Below the pieces are notes generated by a model. The model saw only the letters and a list, made by a program, of their open reading frames with translations, ran no database searches and was not told the DNA's origin. Shown here piece after piece: positions 55,730-64,000 of a DNA stretch of 64,000 bases. Positions within the stretch are counted from its first letter, which is position 1, and every line of letters starts with the position of its first letter. Origin of the DNA: a bacterium (lineage in GTDB: Bacteria; Electryoneota; RPQS01); the NCBI GenBank assembly GCA_016703065.1, contig JADJCU010000003.1, positions 481,696 through 545,695 on the forward strand. Direction: 5' to 3'. The translations under genes and the position numbers were made by a program.

Positions 55730-56227
55730 ATGAGCAAGCAAGAGCGGACAAAGGTTCAGAACTACCTTGACAACAACTTGTGGCCGTTAATCATCATCGC
55801 GATTTTGACGGGAACGATTGCGGTTAACATCGGTGTGTTGACGATTGCGGCGCAGAACCCTCCGGAATTGATGACTGAGAACTACTACGAGAAGGGCGTC
55901 GATCTGAAGCAGGTGGTTACCGAGAAGCAAGAGACCCAGCGGACAGGCTGGAAAGTTACGGCAAGCATGGTGGATCCGCAATTGGTGATGCTGACGGCGA
56001 TTGACGCGGCAGGACTGCCGCGCGATTCGCTGACGGGCAGGTGCAGTCTATATCGTCCGTCAAGTAAGCAGTTGGATCAGGAGTCGGTGCAAATTCTCTC
56101 GATGGGCGGCGGTCGGTATGCGGTGAAGACCGCAACCCCGCTGCTTCGCGGGGCGTGGGAGTGCGTGGCTGATCTGTCACTCGGCCAGAAGCATTTTCGT
56201 GACAGACTACCGTTCTTTGTGGAGTAG
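55730..56227 (+). CDS. ccoH: cbb3 assembly protein CcoH (FixH family)
   Basis: The 165-residue protein starts three bases after ccoG. One N-terminal membrane helix (NLWPLIIIAILTGTIAVNIGVLTIA) is followed by the FixH motif ENYYEKGVDLKQVV and a periplasmic beta domain (VTASMVDPQLVMLTAIDAAGLP...). FixH/CcoH stays with the assembling oxidase and is needed for its stability. N-terminal NPPELMTENYYEKG is characteristic. Confidence 0.92.
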   Translation: MSKQERTKVQNYLDNNLWPLIIIAILTGTIAVNIGVLTIAAQNPPELMTENYYEKGVDLKQVVTEKQETQRTGWKVTASMVDPQLVMLTAIDAAGLPRDSLTGRCSLYRPSSKQLDQESVQILSMGGGRYAVKTATPLLRGAWECVADLSLGQKHFRDRLPFFVE

Positions 56228-56229
56228 CG

Positions 56230-56913
56230 ATGGACGCTTGGGCTGTTGAGATTCTTCCGGCGTTTGTCGTGGGACTACTGAGTTCCGCGCACTGTATCGG
56301 CATGTGCGGGCCGTTGGCGACGCTTGGCTGCCGCTCTAAGATGACCGGCGGCGCGTGGGCACCATTGGGGTTCACATTAGGGAAGCTGGTGTCGTATTCG
56401 GCATTAGGATTTGTCGCGGCGTGGCTCGGCGCGCTGTTCATGAATCAGACCGGATTGCAGAAGGCAACGGCGTGGGTATCGGTCATCGGCGGCGCGCTGA
56501 TGATTCTGGCGTTGATTCTGGCCTACATGCTTCCAACATCGGGCGGCGTGCTGGCCAAGCTCTCTGTGGCGATGTCGAAGCGGGCGCTGCGCTGGGGGAA
56601 ATGGATGTCTCCCGGGTTGGGCCTGGCGGCGGCTCTTCTACCATGTGGTGTGTTGTATGCGATGGTTGCGCGATCAGCGGCCGTGGAGTCGCCGTGGAAA
56701 GGGATGTTCATCATGCAGGCCTTTGGCCTCGGGACGATGCCCGCACTGCTTGGCCTGGGTGCGTTGATACAGCGGATTCCAGCGCGCTTCAGCCGATTTG
56801 GAAATGTCGCTGCGACCGGCCTCATGGCAATCACGGCGTTGGTTTTGCTTTGGCGCGGAGTCGCCGGGCTGGCAGCCGATCATGGGCCTCCCCCCTGCTG
56901 CGGCGGGCATTAG
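56230..56913 (+). CDS. Sulfite exporter TauE/SafE- or DsbD-like membrane protein of the cbb3 operon
   Basis: The 227-residue protein starts two bases after the ccoH stop. It has six predicted helices, with SAHCIGMCGPLATLG in the first and AALLPCGVLYAMV in the fourth. The two Cys-containing motifs (GMCGP and LLPCG) mark the DsbD_2/SafE-like family that often ends cbb3 operons and is thought to help with copper or thiol redox delivery. The C-terminus CCGGH may bind metal. It is the last gene before a strong terminator. Confidence 0.85.
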   Translation: MDAWAVEILPAFVVGLLSSAHCIGMCGPLATLGCRSKMTGGAWAPLGFTLGKLVSYSALGFVAAWLGALFMNQTGLQKATAWVSVIGGALMILALILAYMLPTSGGVLAKLSVAMSKRALRWGKWMSPGLGLAAALLPCGVLYAMVARSAAVESPWKGMFIMQAFGLGTMPALLGLGALIQRIPARFSRFGNVAATGLMAITALVLLWRGVAGLAADHGPPPCCGGH

Positions 56914-56920
56914 AGTTCAA

Positions 56921-56949
56921 ACGGGCCGAGGATTCGGCCCGTTTTTTTT
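56921..56949 (+). terminator. Terminator of the cbb3 operon
   Basis: Perfect 9-bp stem ACGGGCCGA-ggat-TCGGCCCGT followed by eight T, seven bases after the last stop codon. Confidence 0.92.
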
Positions 56950-57264
56950 CGGCCTAGAGGGTCATTCGGGGGCAGGTGCCAAGCTCAACACGTGTCCCGC
57001 TCATTCCCGAGGATTAGCGGGACGAGGAGGCAAGGTTCGGACGGAGCACGATAAGGCGGCATTGGGGTGTAAGGAAGACGGCACGACCTTCCTCATATGG
57101 CATTAGGAATCAGGGATTTCGAAACGGCACACCGATCGATTCAAGGTCGAGGCGCGGGGGCCCTATCAATTGGGTTGTTGTAAGAAGTACGGCCAAGAGT
57201 TTGCGGGAGCGGGGATTACGGCTTAACTTGTTCGGACACTAAACCACATTGCCACACAGGTACC
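56950..57264. other. Gene-free spacer
   Basis: I see no supported gene or RNA. CCCGCTCATTCCCGAGGATTAGCGGG can form a weak hairpin (56997-57022). Confidence 0.4.
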
Positions 57265-60011
57265 ATGCACGTTTTCAGACTCCTTCTCTTGCTGCTGCCC
57301 TTTTCCGGGGCACTGGGTCAGCCGTATTGGAATCACATGCTCCATCCGGAACGGTGTGCCAACCCACTGGGCGCGGAGGTGGTCCACTACTCAAGTTGGG
57401 CGCGTAACGACGGCAACAGCGACCTGGGCTGGTATTACGGCTGGGACGCCAACGGCTGGCGAATCCTGTGCGACATTGAAGGACCGGGAGTGATTACGGA
57501 CATGTGGTGGACGAAGGATGGCGCGACCTCCGCATGGCGCTGGAAACTTTTCATCGATGATACGTTAACGGCTGTCATCGATACTCCGATTACCTATCCG
57601 TTTGGTGACATGCAGCCATTCACGCCGCCGGTTGCAGACAGTTCATCGGGAGGATACTACAGTTATGTGCCGATTCCTTTTCAGTCGCGCGCACGCATTG
57701 TATTCAACAATACATCGACGATCTATTATCATGTCACGGCGCTGAAGTATCCTCCGGGTACGCCGATCAGTTCTTTTACGATGCCGCCGTCGCCGCAGTA
57801 CAGCGTCATGCTGGATTCGCTGCGGCAGCGGATGCTGACTCCGGAAGTGCCGATCTATTCACCGTATGAGGCGCGAGTTGATTGCACGTCGATCCTTGCC
57901 GTCGGCCAGACGCGCACAGCGCTGGAGGCTCAACTGTCGGGCCGGACCCGGAGATTGCTGCTTAGACTGCAAAATCGCACACAACAGGTGTTCGAGAATT
58001 TGTGGCTGCGCGTGTTTACGGACGGCTATCCGCTGCCTGATATCGACGGCCCGGTATCGGTTGCGCTGGGCACGCCGCTGGGTTGGCGGCCCTATCAATC
58101 GGTGGTGACTGGTTCGATTGGGGATACGCTCTATTTCAATCTGCCGATTGTAGCGGATGGAGGCATTCGGATCGAGCTTGAGAATCGCACGGGTCAGGCG
58201 CAGCCCTATTCAATGGCCCTCGAGACGATTAGCGGAGCGAGCGGCGCATATCGGCTAAACGGGGCATACGGCGATGGCAATCCGACCCGGCTCTGGGAGA
58301 ATCACGTGATAGCGGAGTTTCAGGGTGAGGGAAACTTCATGGGAACGGTGCAGGACATGCAGCAGCCGGATCCGCACGTATTGGAAGGTGATGAGCGATT
58401 CTTTTTCAACGGCGAAACTGTCCCGTCGTGGCACGGCACGGGCACAGAAGACTATTTCAAGGGGGGCAGATACTGGACTCCAGTCTATGACCAGGAAGAG
58501 CTGCACGGGTGTGTGGCGTACCTCGGGGATTCTGCGGCGGCGTATCGCTGGCACAACAATGATCCACTGCCATTCCAGACCGGATTGAGATACGACACGG
58601 AGATTGGCCGCTTCAATAATTTCGTTGGGCACTATCAGACGATGGCTTACGCCTATGTCCAGCGCGCAGCATGGCGGGTGCTCGATCAAAGCGGCGACGG
58701 CGCGACGCACGAGAGTGAACTGCTACGGATCGTGGGATGTGGGCTCGACCCTTACCTTCCGTTCGCCGGGCTATTGATGGGGGACAGCGCGCTGGTGCCG
58801 GTGAACGGGGCATTGCTTCAAGTCAATGAAGACTCGGTGCTCGACATCACTTTTGTTGTGCCGGATTCAATTGCTGCAGGAGAGTATCCGCTGATACTGT
58901 ATAGCGACGAGGGGCGGGATACGATTGACTTGGCGTGGACACATCTCGGGGGACCGACGTTGTGGTTCAGACCTCAGCGTACGGATATTGCCAATGCGGT
59001 GTACGCCGGGGATACGCTGGAGATTTCGATGTTCGGTCTGTTGGCGGGAGAAAGCGCTTGGATTGGCATCGACGGCGAGCCAACCGTCTGGATTGGTTCG
59101 ACTCCGACAGCGGACTCCGTGGGACGGTTGACCGGCCGGGTTCGCGTGCAACATGGATTGTACGAAGGTGACTATACCGTGACTGCAGGACCGGAAGTCA
59201 GCAGGACGACGACGGCTGACAGTTTGCTGCACTATCGGTATTGGTTTCGAATCGAGCCTGAAGTATGTTATAACGCGGGCTGGTCCGGTGCGCGGCTCAA
59301 AGAGGAATGGTGCCGCGATTGGCTGCGTTGGGATAACAACGATCCATGGGGTCGATTTGCGGTGCATCAATTGACGGGAATTAATACGACGAGCTTTGTG
59401 AATTTCCGGTTCTACGCACCCGCAGCGGGCACGTATCGCGCGGCATATTTCTTTGGCCGCACATCAAATGCTCCGATAGTCCGAATGGAGATAAATGGCC
59501 AGCCGAGTCTTTCGGACACGGATTTATATGAAGCAACATTGTGGCAGAGCTGGGAGCGCACTGACACGTTGTGGGGCGGTTATCACACGTTGAATGCAGG
59601 CATGAATACCGTGACCATGCGGACCGTTGGACTCAACCCTGCGTCGGCGGGCTGGAAGGCGAACTTCGATCAGTTGGTCTTCTTTGCGACAGCACCGGAG
59701 GCCAAGCCTTTGGCCGTCGAGGAGCTGTCGATTCTGTCCGATGCGGACGGGATTCGGTTAACGTGGCTGCCCGTGACCGAAGATGAGTTGGGTAATCCCT
59801 GACGGTTGAAGCGTATGATATTCTGCGTTCGGCGCCGACTGATAGTGTTTGGCATTGGCAAGCGGAAGTTGCGGGAACTGACACAACGTGGGTGCATCCC
59901 CTGTTTCAGGGAGATGTCTTCGAATTCGTGGTGTGTGCGCGGCGGGACGCCGGTGCGCCCTTGACCACGCTGCGCAAGGGAGAGCTTGACGGAGCACGAA
60001 ACGGGAAGTAA
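57265..60011 (+). CDS. Secreted GH172 (DUF2961) family protein with accessory C-terminal domains, frameshifted near the end
   Basis: The signal peptide MHVFRLLLLLLPFSGALG is followed by the DUF2961/GH172 catalytic region (about 20-430). It includes SSWARNDGNSDLGWYYG, EGPGVITDMWWT and the family motif WHGTGTEDYFKGGRYWTP. A beta-sandwich segment and a carbohydrate-binding-like module (about 670-820, YRAAYFFGRTSNAPIVRMEING) come next. The frame as read ends at 59802 (...EDELGNP). A missing C in the run 59797-59799 would continue LTVEAYDILRSAPTDSVWHWQAEVAGTDTTWVHP to 60011, a fibronectin-III-like end. GH172 enzymes act on fructofuranosides or arabinofuranosides; the substrate here is open. Confidence 0.85.
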
Positions 60012-60078
60012 CGAACCGAGGAGCTAACCATTCCGGCGGGGTCTCAACAACCTACTCCAAATCGAACAGGCAACATGC

Positions 60079-60112
60079 AAAGAAGCCTCCGCGTCGCGCG
60101 GAGGCTTCTTTG
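60079..60112. terminator. Bidirectional terminator between convergent genes
   Basis: AAGAAGCCTCCGC-gtcgc-GCGGAGGCTTCTT, a perfect 13-bp stem with A-rich and T-rich ends, placed between the GH172 gene (plus) and the subtilisin gene (minus). Confidence 0.9.
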
Positions 60113-60133
60113 TGTTCGAGATATCGTAACGGA

Positions 60134-63100
60134 TTAACGGGCGTTGATACGAACCGGCGAAGACGGCACGGAAAGCACACCGCCGTTCGTGGCAACGACA
60201 ACGTAGAAGCGCGTGCCGTTGACAGGCATCGGAATGCTTAGTGACGTCGCTGAGGATGTGCCTTCAAGAGTGTCGAAGGGGCCATCCGACGATGCAGCGC
60301 TTAGGAGTTGATACTGCGGAGCGGCGCCAACCCACGCGAAATCGAGCGTTGTCGTGGTCGAATTGTAGTAGATGGTCAGGTTCAGCGGAGCCGGAGGAAC
60401 CGCATCACCGTATCCGATACCGACAACGTCATCGACATACCATCCTTCCTGATTCGTTCCGGTATCAGAGCCGAAGCGGAAGCGGAGTTGCACGTTAGAA
60501 CCTTCGTAGGCGGACAGATCGAGGGTATACGATGTCCATGTCGTGATGGAGCCGGCTATGCAACGGGCGCCTGCAACCGGACCACCATACGGATTGGCGC
60601 CGCCGGAGCGATAGCGGAACGTCTTGGTGTAAGCGGGATTCGGCACGGCCAGCGTCCAGACACCGCCATCTACCGAGAGTTCAATCATGCCGCCGTCGTA
60701 GGCGGAGTCAGGATAGAGTCCGGAGAGTTCCGAAGTGATTTGCGTGACAAACGACAGTGAGGCCGAGGCGGGCAAACTCGTCATGACAGGCGACGTAAGG
60801 CGAGCATCACAGAGTGAGGAGTAATTGCCCGTACCGGTGTCACCGCACTTATAGGACTGCGTGCCGGAACTGGCGCGTTCGGTTGAGATATGCCAATTGT
60901 CAACCCAACCCGCCGCCGCATCGTGGGTCCAGCCGGGAGCGCCGGATTCGAAATCTTCGTCGATAAACGTCACGATGGGCAGCGCGAACATCTGCACATC
61001 GATGTCGACAATCCCTTGATCAACGACAGAGATGCCGGTTCGCGACTGCGGACCATAGCCGACCTTTGCAAAGTCAAGGTCATAGGTGCCGGGCTGCAGC
61101 GTGAGCGAGTAGTTTCCATTTGCGTCGGTGACATCGTTTTGCAGCGAACCGACCACGGTAACTGCAACACCCGGCAACGGCGCGCTGAAGCCGTCCGTTA
61201 CGGTGCCTGAGATCGTACCAAGTTCGGGAATCGTAAAGCCGCCATAGGTAATGACGCGCGAGTTCTCGAGCCCCTGTGAACTTACATCGAGCGTTCCGTC
61301 GAAACCGTATTGACTGGCCACGGTGGCACTGCCGATACCGGTAGTAACGCCAGCGGCATCCTGCAGAGTCTGATACTGAATTCGAATCTGGCTGTCACCG
61401 TTAGGACCGGGGTTCGTCGCGACATCATAGAGCCAGATTTGGAAGGTCTCGGGATTGTTCGAGCCACTCGGATAGTGCGAGATGCTGTACCACTCGATAA
61501 TGAGGGCATTGTCGGCGCCGCTATAATAATAGGCGATCTGCCCGCCGTCGGGCGGATAGAGGTCGTCCCAAAGCGGGACGATGGCCGCGCCGATCGTAGC
61601 TGACGGCAGTATCGTATTGGAATAGGCCGTGCTCGTGGTCGTGAAGCTCGCGAAACCATTGCCGCAAACCCAAGCGCTCGAGTAGTTGACGCCGTAGAAG
61701 CGGAAGGCGAAGGGGATCGCTACCGTTGCACCTGCGTCATCTGTGGTTATGGCCAAGGCGGTTCCCGGTCCGCCCGCAGCGGGCGCGATTTCAAACCAGT
61801 TGAAGGTTGGTCCATCGAGGTCGTTGTTCTCACAGGCCGAATAGCCGTTGGCATCGTCGGCACTGCATTCATAACGCGGATCGTTGGGCAGCGTGATGTT
61901 TTGCGTCGTGGAGACACCGACGACCACACCGATTACCGTGGCTTGCCCGCATCCTGCGCCAAGCGCACTGACATCGTATGTTCCCTGTGGAATTGTGAAT
62001 GTGTAGAAGCCCGAGCCGTTTGTTGTTGTCGGAGTGACCGGAACATTCAGCAGCGAAACGGTCGCACCAACAGCGGGATTGCCGAAGCAGTCCGTGACGA
62101 TTCCGGAGAGCGTGCCTTGCGGCGCGAGGCTCAGGCTGACGTTTTGAATCGTGGTATCGCCTTCGACGACATTGATGCCTGAGACGGTCTGCGATGTGTA
62201 ACCGAACTTGGAGTATTCAACCGCATAGGTGCCTTCCGACAGCGGCAGGTAGTACAGCCCATTGACATCGGTGAGGGCCGAGTTGCTTCCGGTGGTAATT
62301 TTGGCTTTTACGCCTTCCACCGGGCTTCCGCCGCTCGTCACGACACCACCGATGCGGCCTAACGCCGAGACGGATTGCACGGCTTCGTACGCTTGAATGA
62401 CGCCGTGTCCAAAGGTGTTATCCTGACCGGCGGCACCCTGATCGAGCGCGGTGGTCATGATCGCATCTTTGATAGTGATGTGGTCGCAGTCCGGGCACGC
62501 TTCACGCATGAGGGCAACGACGCCCGCGACGTGCGGTCCGGCCATGGAAGTCCCTGAGTAGGTACGCCGTCATATCCGCCGCCCGGCACCGACGAGTAGA
62601 TATTCACGCCGGGGGCGGAGATTTCAGGCTTGATGTTGTCAGGCGACGCAGGAGTGCACGGTGTGGGTCCAAGGCTCGAGAAGCTCGCAATGGGATAGGG
62701 CGGCAGGCCGTCTTGCGCGTCAACCGCGCCGACCGAGAAGATTTGATAGGCGCTCATCGAGTGAATCGCGGGCGTACGGAGACCGGACGACGCTTCATTA
62801 CCGGCGGACCATGTTACAACCGGTCCTGCGGCTTCACAGTTCAGAATGAACGTGTTCCAGCGCGTATCGCACTGGGTGTAGCCGGCAAATCCGGAGTGAA
62901 CTCCCCAGGAGTTCTGGATAACATCGGGCAGGTCTTCGGTCGTGTTGATATTGCCGTCAGGATTGGCGAACCACTGGTAGTCGGCGATAACATCGTTGTC
63001 GAAGTTCGTTCCGGTGCCCTGGTTGATTGTGTTAGAAGCGATCCAGCGGGCGTTCGGCGCCGAGCCTACCGTATTTGTGTCGGATCCGGAAATAGCGCGG

Positions 63101-63855
63101 CCCGTCATGGTTCCCATGACGTGGGTACCATGGCCGTTGCCGTCCTGCGGGGTGGCGTGACCCAGTCCAGCGGCGTCCCGCCAGCACTCTGCGACGGGAG
63201 CGAAGTTTCCGCGCCAGCGCGATGCGAGCGCGGGGTGCGTGCCATCAACTCCGGTGTCGCAGTTGGCGACAAGCACGCCTTGCCCGGTGATTCCGAGTTC
63301 ACGATTGACGCGAGTACAACCGATAGCATCCTGCTCAGTCGTCGTCGTTTCGTTATCGAGCGGATTGCGGCGGCGCGGGCGCATCTCAGCGCCGTCTTTG
63401 CCGTTTGAGCGAATTGGTTCGATCAGCTCGGGCGTGAAGTTAGTTGTGACATAGTCGATGTCACCGCGCTCACGCAGAGTTTCCAGGAAACTCTTTTTCG
63501 CATAGACGACGAACAGATTGTCGATCCAATATGCGGTGTAACCGAGCACGTTACCCTTCTCAAATTCCTGATCGAGTTCCGCTTGAAACGCGGGCTGGTT
63601 CTGCGCAGCGTTGTACATTAGGGCTTCGATGACTTCACGGTTGCGTTCAGCCACAGTCGCCTTACGCTGATGGAGCGCAAAGTCGAGCGTTTGAATGTCG
63701 ATCGCGCTGGGCAGGAGAATTATCGCGCTTACGAACTCATTGTCGGCGGACTTGTCGAGAGCATAGTCCATCGCTTCCGAGAAATCGGCGGCGTACAGGG
63801 CAGTCGCCGCGAACAGCGCCGCCAAAGAACAAATGACCCGAGACCATAGTTTCAT
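60134..63855 (-). CDS. Secreted subtilisin-like serine protease (S8) with repeated beta domains, frameshifted at the active-site Ser region
   Basis: The start ATG 63855 follows GAGGTG at a spacing of seven. Signal peptide MKLWSRVICSLAALFAATALYAA, then a propeptide-like region and the S8 domain: Asp in NCDTGVDGTHPAL, His in GHGTHVMGTM, the oxyanion Asn region VIQNSWG. The frame breaks at the C-run 62552-62554 (one G short on the coding strand). Repair gives TQGTSMAGPHVAGVVALMREACPDCD, with the catalytic Ser. After the protease come carboxypeptidase-regulatory-like repeats (ISGTVTDGFSAPLPGVAVTVVG and similar), a sandwich domain and a final FN3-like domain. About 1,240 residues. A nutrient or surface protein processing role is likely. 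Confidence 0.88.
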
Positions 63856-64000
63856 GTTGTTACACCTCAGTTTTTCATTGGGCGAACTCACGCATGCTGC
63901 AAGTTCAATTCCATAATTTACGTTCTAAATCGCGGATAGGCAAGGTAGATCGGGAGGATTCCGGTTCAGGAATGCCATTCAACGCCCTGCCGACAGACAG
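63856..64000. other. Upstream region of the protease gene, to the window edge
   Basis: Non-coding as far as visible. It carries the ribosome-binding site of the protease gene on the minus strand. No further gene start is seen before the edge. Confidence 0.4.

Overview
The window reads as a chromosomal contig from an uncultured Gram-negative bacterium, most likely of the FCB group (Bacteroidetes/Chlorobi/Calditrichota-like). The support is an outer-membrane TonB-dependent receptor of the Bacteroidetes type, a cbb3 oxidase with fused CcoN-CcoO, and large secreted beta-helix, GH172 and subtilisin proteins. The phylum is an inference; no rRNA or other marker gene is present. Layout: 1-8,240 is a plus-strand copper/heavy-metal block (beta-propeller protein, two proteins with YHS/TRASH-type metal sites, a histidine kinase, an NtrC-type sigma-54 activator and a Cu+ P-type ATPase). 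8,241-17,340 is a lower-GC mobile segment. It holds two tiny paralogous transcription units, then a minus-strand replication module with two paralogous primase-helicase proteins, candidate origin-type repeats and a leader RNA with mutually exclusive terminator and antiterminator folds. It is interrupted by about 400 bp of almost pure G/C that is very probably an assembly artefact. 17,500-34,780 is a defence/selfish-gene island: a HicA-HicB-SecB-like toxin-antitoxin-chaperone operon, a TPR gene, two IS3-family elements, a truncated NYN nuclease gene next to a NACHT-like NTPase, a type I restriction system (HsdR, fused HsdM-HsdS), a HEPN-type protein with an RNxxxH motif, and an orphan membrane protein plus a small acidic protein. 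From about 34,800 the sequence is GC-richer and looks like core chromosome: an acetyltransferase, a QdtC/QdtA/QdtB-type dTDP-3-acetamido-3,6-dideoxyhexose cluster with two glycosyltransferases, a TonB-dependent receptor (minus), a flippase, a beta-helix protein, a complete cbb3 oxidase operon (ccoI-S-NO-Q-P-G-H plus a SafE/DsbD-like protein), a secreted GH172 (DUF2961) protein and a secreted subtilisin (minus). Data quality: at least a dozen genes are broken by single-base indels, mostly in short homopolymers, in core genes as well as in the island. Together with the poly-G/C block this points to sequencing or assembly error rather than true decay for most of them, so I describe several genes as one frameshifted unit. 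The most interesting candidates are the NYN-NACHT pair, the HEPN gene attached to the restriction operon, the HicAB-SecB operon, the twin mini-genes behind an identical 23-bp element, and the attenuator leader in the replication module.
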